64,000 bases of DNA. Origin: Paenibacillaceae bacterium (GTDB lineage Bacteria > Bacillota > Bacilli > Paenibacillales > Paenibacillaceae). Positions 34,777 to 43,755 of this stretch are shown here, one piece after another. Below the pieces are notes generated by a model. The model had not been told where the DNA came from and ran no database searches. It worked only from the letters and a program-made list of their open reading frames with translations. The translations under genes were made by a program, and so were the position numbers. The stretch lies in NCBI GenBank assembly GCA_900766135.1, contig CAAFUF010000034.1, positions 1 through 64,000 of the forward strand, given 5' to 3'. How positions within the stretch are numbered: position 1 is the first letter of the stretch; every line of letters begins with the position of its first letter.

Positions 34777-35796
34777 TTACTGCGGCAAAATGCTGCCCAG
34801 GACATCATCGATGATTTTTCCGTTAGCGACAATGCCGGTATACAGCCAACTGGAATCGGCTCCAAATTCGTAGACGTGACCGTCCTTCACGGCCGGAATT
34901 CCGGACCAAATCGGATCGGCTTGCAGTTCTTCCTTGGTGATGGCGGTGCTTTTAATGATAAACAGATAATCGGCGTTCAGTTCAGCCAGTTTCTCCTTGG
35001 AGATCGGGTTCCAGTTGGCGGTGGCGGTAGCGGAAATTTCCTCTACCTCATCGGGTACCTTAAGACCGAGATCGCGGTAAAGCACGTCGCCGCTGGATAG
35101 TTTTTCATGAACCACATAAGTGTTTTTGGAGGTGACCCAAAGCACGGCCGCCGACGCCTCGCCGATCTGCCGCTGAATTTTGGCCTTGGCTTCTCTTGCT
35201 TTGGTTTCGTATTCATCCAGCGCTTTGCGCGCTTCTTCCGATCTGTTTAGAACCTCGCCCACGACAAGCAATTCCTCGCGCCAATCGTTGTTCTGTGCTG
35301 TTCCTACGACATAGGTCGGGGCGATTTTGGAATATTGCGCGTACTTGTCGCCGCCTGCCGCCTCCGCGCTATCCAGGATGATCAGATCGGGTTGAAAACT
35401 CATCACCGCTTCATAGGGAAGCTCGGAAGGAATCGTCGGGACGTCCTTCAAGGCGTCTTGCAAATAAACCTGCACGGATTTTCCGCCTTTCGCGGACCAT
35501 TGGGCGACCGGTTTGACGCCCAGCGCGACCAGATGATCCTCCAAATAGGAGGCGATGATGCGCTGAGGGTTAGCCGGGACCGTCACTTCATGGCCTGCGG
35601 CGTCCGTGAGCCGGCGTTCGGAAGGTTGCTCCGCGGCGGAATTACCCGATTTCTGTTGTTCGCTGGTGCTGTTGGCCGAATTCTGCGACTCTCCGTTGCC
35701 CGGCGCTGAACTTTGTTCGCCTCCGCAGGCGGTTAACATCAAGGTCAAGCCAAGCAGCAGGACCACGGATAAAGAAAACTTGCTATTTCTGTACAT
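34777..35796 (-). CDS. Iron-siderophore-binding lipoprotein, orphan
   Basis: A class III binding protein (339 aa). Lipobox LTAC after a hydrophobic signal, then a long Ser/Asn/Gln/Glu linker (residues 25-60), then the binding fold (VPANPQRIIASYLEDHLVALG; FQPDLIILDSAE). ATG 35796 is preferred, with GGAGGG upstream. It resembles FhuD/YfmC-type ferric-siderophore receptors. No permease or ATPase is adjacent, so it must share a transporter encoded elsewhere. A near-perfect Fur box lies just upstream. Confidence 0.9.
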   Translation of the reverse strand: MYRNSKFSLSVVLLLGLTLMLTACGGEQSSAPGNGESQNSANSTSEQQKSGNSAAEQPSERRLTDAAGHEVTVPANPQRIIASYLEDHLVALGVKPVAQWSAKGGKSVQVYLQDALKDVPTIPSELPYEAVMSFQPDLIILDSAEAAGGDKYAQYSKIAPTYVVGTAQNNDWREELLVVGEVLNRSEEARKALDEYETKAREAKAKIQRQIGEASAAVLWVTSKNTYVVHEKLSSGDVLYRDLGLKVPDEVEEISATATANWNPISKEKLAELNADYLFIIKSTAITKEELQADPIWSGIPAVKDGHVYEFGADSSWLYTGIVANGKIIDDVLGSILPQ

Positions 35797-35827
35797 GTTT
35801 TTGATACCCTCCACGACAAATAATAGT

Positions 35828-35846
35828 GATAATGATAATTATTATC
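35828..35846 (-). promoter_or_regulatory. Fur box of the orphan siderophore receptor
   Basis: GATAATGATAATTATTATC differs from the classical 19-bp Fur consensus at one position. It lies 32 bp before the start codon of the minus-strand lipoprotein gene. Confidence 0.9.
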
Positions 35847-35989
35847 AATCAGAGTGATAGAAAGTGCAACTTTTACTTGAGGATTTTGAAGATCTCGGCT
35901 AACCGCTGGATCGATTCACAGTAATGTCATAAATTTAGAACCGTCAATAAACGTTGATCCGGCGCGGGTTTGGACCATTTATTCAGAAT

Positions 35990-36020
35990 TGTGACATTTC
36001 TCATGTGATTTCTGTCACAA
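35990..36020 (+). promoter_or_regulatory. Rex/Fnr-like sites upstream of cydA
   Basis: ATGTGATTTCTGTCACAA (36003-36020) is a dyad fitting both TTGTGA-N6-TCACAA (Rex) and TGTGA-N6-TCACA (Fnr). A second, weaker overlapping match, TTGTGA-N6-TCATG, starts at 35989. In B. subtilis cyd genes are repressed by Rex; an Fnr-like protein is also encoded at 59996. Which one binds cannot be told from sequence. Confidence 0.65.
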
Positions 36021-36105
36021 AATTATTATTTTTTGACCGTTCGTTTTCATGATCCGGTGATAGAATTCACATTAGATAATAATCATTAGAAAGTAGGGAA
36101 AAGAA

Positions 36106-37512
36106 ATGCTGGATCCGATTCTGCTTGCTCGCCTTCAGTTTGCGGTCACAACGATTTTCCATTTCTTCTTCGTCCCTGTATCCATCGGTCTGGTGCTGCT
36201 CATCGCGATCATGGAAACGATGTACGTTGCCAAGGGGAAAGAGGAATACAAACGGATGGCGAAGTTCTGGGGGAAGCTGTTCCTTATCAATTTCGCGGTA
36301 GGGGTCGTGACGGGGATTCTCCAAGAATTCCAGTTCGGCATGAACTGGTCGGATTACTCCCGGTTCGTCGGGGACGTCTTTGGTGCGCCTCTGGCGGTTG
36401 AAGCGCTATTCGCCTTCTTCATGGAATCGACGTTTATCGGACTTTGGATTTTCGGTTGGGACCGCTTGTCCAAGAAAGTCCACCTGTTGTGCATTTGGTT
36501 GGTTGCTCTGGGAACAACAGTTTCGGCTTTCTGGATTTTGGCCGCCAACTCGTTCATGCAGCGTCCGGTCGGCTTTGAGATCAATAACGGACGTGCGGAG
36601 ATGAACGACTTCTTCGCCTTGATCGGCAATGGTCAGCTGTGGGTGGAATTCCCGCATACCGTGCTGGGGGCTTTTGCGACCGGGGCTTTCCTGATCGCCG
36701 GGGTCAGCGCGTATAAGCTGTTGAAACGTCAAGATACTGCCTTCTTCAAAAAATCGTTTACGATCGGCATCATCGTTGCCTTGATCGCTTCGTTTGCGAC
36801 GGCGCTGTTCGGTCACCAGCAAGCGCAATATCTGGTTAAAACGCAGCCGATGAAAATGGCCGCCTCCGAAGGCCTTTGGGGCAAGTCGGGCGACCCTGCA
36901 CCTTGGACGCTGTATGCGCATATCGATTCGAACGACGAGAAGAACAATTTTGAAATCAAAATTCCTTACCTGCTGAGCTTCCTGTCCTACAGCAAGTTCT
37001 CCGGCGAGGTCAAAGGCATGCACGAGCTGCAAGCCGAATATGAGCAAACTTATGGTCCCGGGGACTACATTCCTCCTGTACGGACGACCTTCTGGAGCTT
37101 CCGGATCATGATCGCCGCCGGCTGCTTGATGATCGTGCTTGGCTTATATGGTACGTATTTAGCTTGGCGCAAAAAGCTCGACAAACCGAACACCTGGTTT
37201 TACCGCTTCATGTTATGGGCGATTTCGCTGCCGTTTATCGCGAACACATCAGGCTGGGTCATGACGGAATTCGGGCGTCAGCCGTGGACGGTATTCGGGC
37301 TGATGCAGACGGCGGACAGCGTTTCGCCAAGCGTAACAGGCGGACAGATCCTGTTCTCGCTGATTGCCTTTACGGCGATTTATTCGGTACTCGGGGCGGT
37401 ATTGGTCTACCTGTTCGTGAAAGTGATCAAGAGAGGACCGAATGAGATACCGAGCGCCGGCTCTGATCAGTTAGGGGATCCATTCGGTAAGGAGGGATAT
37501 CATGTCTCTTAA
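36106..37512 (+). CDS. cydA: Cytochrome bd quinol oxidase subunit I
   Basis: Haem-bearing subunit (468 aa, the same length as in B. subtilis) of the high-affinity terminal oxidase. Haem ligand His19 is in the first helix; the quinol-site signature GRQPW follows later (EFGRQPWTV). The short Q-loop type expected in Firmicutes. It is first in a four-gene operon, overlapping cydB by 11 bp. Upstream Rex/Fnr-like palindromes suggest induction at low oxygen or high NADH. Confidence 0.96.
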   Translation: MLDPILLARLQFAVTTIFHFFFVPVSIGLVLLIAIMETMYVAKGKEEYKRMAKFWGKLFLINFAVGVVTGILQEFQFGMNWSDYSRFVGDVFGAPLAVEALFAFFMESTFIGLWIFGWDRLSKKVHLLCIWLVALGTTVSAFWILAANSFMQRPVGFEINNGRAEMNDFFALIGNGQLWVEFPHTVLGAFATGAFLIAGVSAYKLLKRQDTAFFKKSFTIGIIVALIASFATALFGHQQAQYLVKTQPMKMAASEGLWGKSGDPAPWTLYAHIDSNDEKNNFEIKIPYLLSFLSYSKFSGEVKGMHELQAEYEQTYGPGDYIPPVRTTFWSFRIMIAAGCLMIVLGLYGTYLAWRKKLDKPNTWFYRFMLWAISLPFIANTSGWVMTEFGRQPWTVFGLMQTADSVSPSVTGGQILFSLIAFTAIYSVLGAVLVYLFVKVIKRGPNEIPSAGSDQLGDPFGKEGYHVS

Positions 37513-38515
37513 TGAACTGTGGTTTGTCCTTGTCGCGGTGTTGTTTATCGGTTTCTTCTTCCTGGAAGGTTTTGATTTCGGGGTGGGAATGAGTACCAAG
37601 TTTTTGGCCAAAAATGATATGGAACGGCGGGTCCTGATCAATTCGATCGGACCGTTCTGGGACGCGAATGAGGTGTGGCTGTTGACGGCCGGCGGCGCGA
37701 TGTTTGCCGCATTCCCGAACTGGTACGCCACGTTGTTCAGCGGTTACTATACCCCGCTTGTCGTGCTGCTGCTTGCTTTGATCGCGCGCGGCGTCGCTTT
37801 CGAGTTTCGCGGCAAAGTGGGCCATGAGAAATGGAAAGGCACGTGGGACTGGGCGATCTTCATCGGCAGCCTGCTGCCTCCCTTCCTGCTCGGCGTCGTC
37901 TTTTCCGGCTTGCTGAAGGGCTTGCCGATCGGCGAAGATATGGAAATGAAGGCCGGTTTGTTTGATATGGTCAACCTGTATACCTTGGTTGGGGGCATTA
38001 CCGTCGTGATGCTTTGCCTGGTTCACGGATTGCTGTTCGCTTCCTTGCGGACGACCGGCAACTTGCAGGAACGGGCTCGGAAGCTGGCTCACAAGCTGTT
38101 GATTCCGCTCGCTGCTTTGTTCGTCATCTTCGGCGTGCTGACGTTCTTCGAAACGGACGTGTTCGAAGTGCGCGGTGTACTGATCAGTCTGGTTGCCGTC
38201 TTGGGCGTAGCCGCATTCGTGTTGGCCGGCTGGTTCATCTCGAAACAAAAGGACGGCTGGGCGTTTGGCATGACCGGCACGATGATCGCTTTGTCGATCG
38301 CCGCGGTGTTCGTCGGCTTGTTCCCGAGGGTCATGGTCAGCTCGATTAGCGAAGCGTTCTCCTTAACGATCAATAACGCCGCTTCCGGCCACTACTCGTT
38401 GAAAGTCATGACGATCGTGGCGCTAAGCCTGCTGCCGTTCGTGCTGGGCTATCAAATTTGGAGTTATTTCGTCTTCCATAAACGCGTACACGAGAAGGAG
38501 CATTTGGAATATTAA
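37502..38515 (+). CDS. cydB: Cytochrome bd quinol oxidase subunit II
   Basis: Second membrane subunit (337 aa) with about eight or nine helices; conserved start ELWFVLVAVLFIGFFFLEGFDFGVG and FWDANEVWL. It overlaps cydA by 11 bp and its stop shares one base with the start of cydD (TAATG). Confidence 0.96.
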   Translation: MSLNELWFVLVAVLFIGFFFLEGFDFGVGMSTKFLAKNDMERRVLINSIGPFWDANEVWLLTAGGAMFAAFPNWYATLFSGYYTPLVVLLLALIARGVAFEFRGKVGHEKWKGTWDWAIFIGSLLPPFLLGVVFSGLLKGLPIGEDMEMKAGLFDMVNLYTLVGGITVVMLCLVHGLLFASLRTTGNLQERARKLAHKLLIPLAALFVIFGVLTFFETDVFEVRGVLISLVAVLGVAAFVLAGWFISKQKDGWAFGMTGTMIALSIAAVFVGLFPRVMVSSISEAFSLTINNAASGHYSLKVMTIVALSLLPFVLGYQIWSYFVFHKRVHEKEHLEY

Positions 38516-40251
38516 TGGGACGCGGACTTATGAAAATCGCGGGGATCAAGCCGGTCATGGCGATCATGGCCTTGCTGACCCTGGTTCAAAGCTTTGCAAT
38601 CATCTGGCAGGCCAAATGGCTGGCGGAGGTCGTCTCCGCCCTGTTTGCCGGAGCCAAGCTGCAGGAACAAGCCGGAGGGGCCGGCTTGTTCCTGCTTGCT
38701 TTTATCGTGCGGCAGGGTTGCGGCATGCTGCAGCAGAAGACGGCTTACGCTTTTGCCGAGGAGACGGGGCGGACCCTGAGGGAGCAGGTGCTGGAGAAGC
38801 TGTTTCAATTGGGGCCTCGGTTCGCCGGGACCGAAGGCACCGGGAACTTGGTCACTTTGGTGCTCGAAGGCGTAACGAAATTCCGCAATTATATGGAGTT
38901 GTTCATCCCGCGCATGCTGGCGACGGGTTTCACGCCGGTCTTGATTTTGGCTTATGTTTATAAGCTCGATCTGGCGTCCGGGATCATCTTGACGCTGACG
39001 ATGCCCATCCTGATCGTCTTCATGATCCTGGTCGGGCTTGCAGCGCGCAAGCAGACCGAGCGGCAGCTCAAATCCTACCGAACGTTATCCAATCATTTCG
39101 TCGATTCGCTTCGCGGACTGGAGACGCTGAAATTCTTAGGGCGCAGCAAATCGCATGTATCCTCGATCGAACGGGTCAGCGATGCCTACCGTTCGGCTAC
39201 GATGCGGACGTTGCGGGTGGCGTTCCTTTCCTCGTTTGCCCTGGATTTCTTTACGATGTTGTCCGTCGCTTCGGTGGCGGTTAGCCTGGGACTGCGGCTG
39301 GTGAATGGCGAGATGGTGCTGCTGCCGGCGTTAACCGTGCTCATCTTGGCACCGGAATATTTCTTGCCGGTTCGGATGGTCGGCGCGGATTTCCACGCGA
39401 CCCAGGACGGCAAGGCCGCCGGCGAAGCGATGAACGAGATCATCGCCGCCGCGGACGAGGAAGCGGCGAAAGCCGCACCGATTCCGCCGGGGACGCGCTG
39501 GAAGTGGACGCCGGAAAGCATGCTGAGCCTGCGCGGGATCGGCGTTATTCACGAGGAGGAAGCCATGCCTTCGCTGGCCGAAGTGAACCTGACGCTGGGC
39601 GGTATGGGCAAGATCGGCATCATCGGCGAGAGCGGGGCGGGCAAATCGACGCTGATCGATGTGCTCGGCGGCTTCCTGCGGCCAACCTCGGGCCGGTTCA
39701 CGCTAAACGACACGGAGCTGGGCGATTTGACGGCGCCGGGCTGGCGGGAGCAGATCACCTATATCCCGCAGAGTCCGTATATTTTCAGCGGATCGCTGGC
39801 GGACAATATCCGCTTTAATGCGCCGGAAGCGACGCGGGAAGAGGTGGAGCGCGCGGCGGCGGCGGCCGGGCTGGACGGGCTTGTTCGCGGCTTGCCGGGC
39901 GGGCTCGACGAGCCGATCGGCGGCGGCGGCCGGCCGTTGAGCGGCGGCCAGGAGCAACGCGTGGCGCTGGCCCGGGCTTTGCTGAGCCGGCGGCCCGTCA
40001 TCCTGCTCGACGAACCCACGGCGCACTTGGATATCGAGACGGAATACGAGTTGAAGAATACGATGCTGCCCCTGTTTGAAGGGAAGCTGGTGATCCTGGC
40101 GACCCATCGGCTGCACTGGATGCGCGAAATGGACCGTATCGTGGTGATGGAACAGGGCCGAGTGGCGGAAGCCGGCACGCATGCCGAGCTGATGGCCAAG
40201 CGGGGAGCTTATTATCGGTTGGCATCGGCGCAGCGGGGGGAGATCAAATGA
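38515..40251 (+). CDS. cydD: Thiol-reductant ABC exporter subunit CydD
   Basis: A half-transporter (578 aa) with six N-terminal helices and a C-terminal ATPase: Walker A GESGAGKST, signature LSGGQEQRVALARAL, Walker B VILLDEPTAHLD. The LAPEYFLPVR segment after the last helix is typical of CydD. With CydC it exports glutathione or cysteine-type thiols and is required for bd oxidase assembly. In B. subtilis nomenclature the first of these two genes is called cydC. An internal ATG at 38530 is an alternative start. Confidence 0.94.
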   Translation: MGRGLMKIAGIKPVMAIMALLTLVQSFAIIWQAKWLAEVVSALFAGAKLQEQAGGAGLFLLAFIVRQGCGMLQQKTAYAFAEETGRTLREQVLEKLFQLGPRFAGTEGTGNLVTLVLEGVTKFRNYMELFIPRMLATGFTPVLILAYVYKLDLASGIILTLTMPILIVFMILVGLAARKQTERQLKSYRTLSNHFVDSLRGLETLKFLGRSKSHVSSIERVSDAYRSATMRTLRVAFLSSFALDFFTMLSVASVAVSLGLRLVNGEMVLLPALTVLILAPEYFLPVRMVGADFHATQDGKAAGEAMNEIIAAADEEAAKAAPIPPGTRWKWTPESMLSLRGIGVIHEEEAMPSLAEVNLTLGGMGKIGIIGESGAGKSTLIDVLGGFLRPTSGRFTLNDTELGDLTAPGWREQITYIPQSPYIFSGSLADNIRFNAPEATREEVERAAAAAGLDGLVRGLPGGLDEPIGGGGRPLSGGQEQRVALARALLSRRPVILLDEPTAHLDIETEYELKNTMLPLFEGKLVILATHRLHWMREMDRIVVMEQGRVAEAGTHAELMAKRGAYYRLASAQRGEIK

Positions 40252-42011
40252 AGCAAGAGTCCTGGATTCGTCCCTATTTTCGGTTGTACAGCGGCCGGTT
40301 TGCGTTATATCTGATTTTAGGCGTGCTTACGCTGCTTACGGCCGGGATGCTGATGTTTACTTCCGGATTTCTCATCTCCAAGTCGGCGTTGCAGCCTTAT
40401 AACATTTTGCTGGTATATGTTCCGATCGTTGGCGTCCGCACCTTCGGGATCGGCCGGGCGGTCATCCATTATGTCGAGCGGTTGGTCGGCCATGATACGG
40501 TGCTGCGGATCCTGGCGAAAATGCGCGTGCGTTTGTACCGCGTGCTGGAACCGCAAGCGCTATTCATTCGCTCCCGGTTCCGGACGGGGGATATTCTCGG
40601 CGCGCTTGCCGACGATATCGAGCAGTTGCAAAACGTATATATCCGCACCGTTTTTCCCAGCGTTGTGGCGCTGATTCTGTATGCCGCGGCAGTGACGGCC
40701 ATGGGCGTGTTCGACGTCACGTTTGCGCTGCTGTTGGCGGCGTACATTTTCGTTCTCGTCGGGATACTGCCTTACCTCTCGCTGCGGCTGACACGGGCGA
40801 CGAACGAGGAGGTTAAGCGCGAGCGGAACGGGCTTTACCAGAAGTTGACCGACGCCGTCATGGGGATCGGCGATTGGGTGATCAGCGGGCGGACGGCGGA
40901 GTTCCTGAAGTCCTATGCGCTAGATGAGGCCGCGGTGGCCCGCAAGGACCGCAAGCTGCGGGCCTGGGCCCGCTGGCGCAGCTTCATCGGCCATTTCGTC
41001 GTGGGTCTTGTCGTGGTATCGATGGTGTATTGGGCCGGCGGCGAAGCGGCGGCCGGACGGATCGACGCCACGCTGATCGCGGCGTTCGTTTTGATCGTGT
41101 TCCCGCTGTCGGACGCGTTTCTTCCCGTGTCCGAAGCGGTGGAGCGCACGCCGCAGTACCGCGTGTCGCTGGACCGGCTCGCCCGGATCTCGGGCGAGGA
41201 TGCCAACGCCGGCGCGCCAGGCGCTGCGGCCGGCGGCGCGTTGCCCGCTGCGGCGGGCGAAGGCGCCTCTCGCACCGCTGCCGCTGACGTGCGGCTGCGG
41301 GACGTCCGCTTCGCCTACGCGGCGGAGGACGCCGATTCGGTGGACGGCGTCTCGCTGGACATCCCGCAGGGCAAGCGGGTCATGGTGATCGGCCGCAGCG
41401 GCGCCGGCAAGTCGACGCTGCTGAAGCTGATCCAGGGCGCGCTTGCCCCAAGCGGCGGGACGGTGCAGATCAACGGCATTCCGGCCGCCGCCTACGGCGA
41501 CCGGATGCCGGAAGTGATCTCCGTCCTGAACCAAAGCCCCCACCTGTTCGATACGACGGTGGCGAACAACATCCGGCTCGGCCGTCCGGCAGCGACGGAC
41601 GAGGAGATCGGCCGGGCCGCGCAGGCGGCGCAGCTCGGCCCGCTGGTTGCGGCGCTGCCGCAGGGGATGAACACGCCGATGCGTGAAACGGGTCGGCGGT
41701 TCTCCGGCGGCGAACGGCAACGCGTGGCCCTGGCGCGGATCCTCCTGCAGGATACGCCGGTGCTCCTCCTCGATGAGCCGACGGTCGGCCTCGATCCGCG
41801 CACCGAACGCGAGCTGCTGGCGACGATCTTCCGCACGACGCAAGGCAAGTCGCTGATCTGGGTGACGCATCACCTCGTCGGCGCCGAACGCATGGACGAG
41901 ATCGTCTTCATGGAGCGCGGACGGATCGTCATGCGCGGCAGCCATGCGGAGCTGCTGGCCCGCGAGCCGCGGTACCGCAATCTGTACCGGCTGGATTGCC
42001 CGGAGGAATAA
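40248..42011 (+). CDS. cydC: Thiol-reductant ABC exporter subunit CydC
   Basis: Second half-transporter (587 aa) overlapping cydD by 4 bp (ATGA). Six helices with the VGVRTFGIGRAVIHYVERLVGHD segment characteristic of CydC, an Ala/Gly-rich linker near residues 320-345, then ATPase motifs GRSGAGKST, FSGGERQRVALARIL and VLLLDEPTVGLD. The last 1 kb is particularly GC-rich. A strong terminator closes the operon. Confidence 0.94.
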   Translation: MKQESWIRPYFRLYSGRFALYLILGVLTLLTAGMLMFTSGFLISKSALQPYNILLVYVPIVGVRTFGIGRAVIHYVERLVGHDTVLRILAKMRVRLYRVLEPQALFIRSRFRTGDILGALADDIEQLQNVYIRTVFPSVVALILYAAAVTAMGVFDVTFALLLAAYIFVLVGILPYLSLRLTRATNEEVKRERNGLYQKLTDAVMGIGDWVISGRTAEFLKSYALDEAAVARKDRKLRAWARWRSFIGHFVVGLVVVSMVYWAGGEAAAGRIDATLIAAFVLIVFPLSDAFLPVSEAVERTPQYRVSLDRLARISGEDANAGAPGAAAGGALPAAAGEGASRTAAADVRLRDVRFAYAAEDADSVDGVSLDIPQGKRVMVIGRSGAGKSTLLKLIQGALAPSGGTVQINGIPAAAYGDRMPEVISVLNQSPHLFDTTVANNIRLGRPAATDEEIGRAAQAAQLGPLVAALPQGMNTPMRETGRRFSGGERQRVALARILLQDTPVLLLDEPTVGLDPRTERELLATIFRTTQGKSLIWVTHHLVGAERMDEIVFMERGRIVMRGSHAELLAREPRYRNLYRLDCPEE

Positions 42012-42030
42012 GACACATACTGGAAGTAGG

Positions 42031-42067
42031 CGGCGATGCTAGGGAAACCGGCATCGCCGTTTTTTTA
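42031..42067 (+). terminator. Terminator of the cyd operon
   Basis: CGGCGATGC (42031-42039) pairs with GCATCGCCG (42051-42059), followed by eight T. Confidence 0.93.
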
Positions 42068-42117
42068 TGCTCGGAGGTTGAGGGATTTCATCATGGACGA
42101 CAGCAAAGTGACTGAAC

Positions 42118-42293
42118 TGCAAAAGTACACTTCATTTTCGAGAAAATCGGCTTATGAGCCCCATGAGCTGCAAAAGTGCAGCTGAATTCGGCTAATTTTA
42201 CCTCGTAACCGCGGAATGAGCAAAATGAACTGCACTTTTACATCCTGCAAGCTTTTTTCGGCGTTAATGTATGAAATGAACTGCACTTTTACA
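42118..42293. repeat. Four-box intergenic element, class B (TGYAAAAGTGCA)
   Basis: Boxes of form TGYAAAAGTGCAGTTCATTT (imperfect in boxes 1 and 2): their first 12 bases are at 42118-42129 and 42169-42180 on the plus strand, and inverted (TGCACTTTTACA) at 42231-42242 and 42282-42293. Spacing 51, 62, 51 bp. Each box core is also a small dyad, TGYA-AAAG-TRCA. Linkers are poorly conserved. The gene-free stretch 42012-42694 holds the cyd terminator, this element, the 40-bp tandem repeats that touch its last box, and an AT-rich leader of the next gene. Confidence 0.82.
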
Positions 42294-42499
42294 CTTGGAA
42301 CGGAGTTTCGTCGTCCCGCGCTTAATAATTGTACTTGGAACGGAAGTTCGTCGTCCCGCGCTTAATAATTGTACTTGGAACGGAAGTTCGTCGTCTCGCG
42401 CTTAATAGTTGTGCTTGGAACGGAAGTTCGTCGTCTCGCTCTTAATAGTTGTGCTTGGAACGGAAGTTCGTCGTCTCGCGCTTAATAGTTGTGCTTGGA
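42293..42499. repeat. 40-bp tandem repeat, 5.2 copies
   Basis: Five successive 40-bp units begin at 42293, 42333, 42373, 42413 and 42453, plus a 7-base partial. Each runs ACTTGGAACGGAAGTTCGTC and on to TTAATAATTGT, with few substitutions; units 3-5 share CTCGC and TAGTTGT variants, and later units begin GCTTGG. Each contains the dyad GAAC-GGAA-GTTC. The array starts inside box 4 of the preceding element. No open frame runs through it convincingly. Confidence 0.92.
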
Positions 42500-42694
42500 T
42501 TAGATGTCTCCCGCTTCCCTTCAGGCATTCAGCAGCAATAGTTGACTTCACGCTTCCCCACGAATATCCCTTCTAAGCTTCCGTTTTCGCAGGGGAGCCG
42601 ATATAATAGTTTTTAATATATTTACATGAGGTGTAAGCTATAATCTTTGCCCAATCCGGGTTAGCCACAAAAATGCAGCGAACGGGGTGAGGGG

Positions 42695-43594
42695 ATGGAA
42701 CTCAGGCAAATCCAATACTTTATGGAGGCGGCCAAGCTGGAGCATGTGACGGAAGCGTCATATGCGCTGCATGTGTCGCAATCGGCCGTCAGCCGGCAAA
42801 TCTTTAAGCTGGAGTCGGAGCTGGGCGTCGATCTGTTTGTCCATGAAGGCCGGAAGGTGAAGCTGACGCCGATCGGCCGGCAGTTCCTGCAGCATATGGA
42901 GCAAATGATGAAGGTCATTGAACAGGCGCGCCAGGAAATCAACGAATATCTTGATCCGGAGCGCGGGACGGTCCGCATCGGCTTTCCGAGCAGCCTGGCC
43001 GCGAACCTGGTGCCGAAGGTCGTGTCGGCGTTCCGGAGCCGGTACCCGGAGGTGCATTTTCAACTGCAGCACGGATCCTATCGGGAGCTGCTGGACTGGG
43101 TCGGCGGCGGCGTGATGAACCTGGCCATGATCGGTCCGGTGCCACAAGGGGAGCCGCAGGTAACGGGCGAGGCGTTGTTCCGCGAGAAGTTCAAGGTGTT
43201 GCTGCCCGCGGGACATCGGCTGGCCGGCCGCAAAGCGGTGGGGCTGGAGGATCTGCGGGATGACGTGTTCGTTTTATTCCCCAAAGGATTTGTCCTGCGG
43301 GAAATCGTGGTCGACGCCTGCGACAAAATCGGATTCCAACCGAAGGTTTCGTTCGAAGGGGACGATCTGGATGCGATCAAGGGGCTGGTGGCAGCCGGGC
43401 TTGGGTTGACGCTGCTTCCCGAAATCGCGCTGGGCGAGCATATTCCGTCCACGATCGTGTCGCTGCCGATGATGGAGCCGCAGGTGACCCGGGAGGTCGG
43501 GGTGATCATTCCGGCCAATCGGGAGCTTGCGCCGACGGAAAAGCTTTTTTATGATTTTTTGAAAGAGACGTTGTCGTCCTCGTGCGGGAATTAG
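42695..43594 (+). CDS. gltC: LysR-family regulator, GltC-like
   Basis: A 299-aa LysR-type regulator closely resembling B. subtilis GltC, activator of glutamate synthase genes: MELRQIQYFMEAAKLEHV, helix-turn-helix SYALHVSQSAVSRQIFKLE, INEYLDPERGTVRIGFPSSLA, FVLFPKGFVLREI and GDDLDAIKGLVAAGLGLTLLP. gltAB is not in the window, but an NADP-type glutamate dehydrogenase gene lies 2 kb downstream. Its targets are therefore uncertain. Two TATAAT-like boxes occur in the leader near 42601 and 42640. Confidence 0.88.
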   Translation: MELRQIQYFMEAAKLEHVTEASYALHVSQSAVSRQIFKLESELGVDLFVHEGRKVKLTPIGRQFLQHMEQMMKVIEQARQEINEYLDPERGTVRIGFPSSLAANLVPKVVSAFRSRYPEVHFQLQHGSYRELLDWVGGGVMNLAMIGPVPQGEPQVTGEALFREKFKVLLPAGHRLAGRKAVGLEDLRDDVFVLFPKGFVLREIVVDACDKIGFQPKVSFEGDDLDAIKGLVAAGLGLTLLPEIALGEHIPSTIVSLPMMEPQVTREVGVIIPANRELAPTEKLFYDFLKETLSSSCGN

Positions 43595-43620
43595 GATTCA
43601 TCGAAAATTGATATCGATAG

Positions 43621-43656
43621 GGGCCGTGAAATTTATCACTTTCGCGGTCCTTTTTT
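43621..43656 (+). terminator. Terminator after the gltC-like gene
   Basis: GGGCCGTGAAA (43621-43631) pairs with TTTCGCGGTCC (43640-43650) including two G-U pairs, followed by TTTTTT. Confidence 0.78.
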
Positions 43657-43699
43657 ATTGAAAATGTGTTACAATTTATTCGAATTGTTCAAGGTTAAG

Positions 43700-43717
43700 A
43701 TGTGCAAATTTTCACTA
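43700..43717 (+). promoter_or_regulatory. Candidate Rex box upstream of yjlC-ndh
   Basis: ATGTGCAAATTTTCACTA matches TTGTGAA-N4-TTCACAA at 11 of 14 defined positions. In B. subtilis yjlC-ndh is a Rex target, so position and match agree. It lies about 97 bp before yjlC and 39 bp before the small leader frame. Confidence 0.6.
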
Positions 43718-43755
43718 ACTCGAAGCGGGTTAGAGGCATCCAAAGGAGGAACACT

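Noticed and set aside
36074..36087. Fur box just before cydA (GATAATAATCATTA)
   Set aside because: It lacks the 19-bp spacing of the consensus and is most simply AT-rich leader sequence.
42293..42499. CRISPR or coding repeat
   Set aside because: The 40-bp units are contiguous with no spacers, and no reading frame with a ribosome site runs through them.
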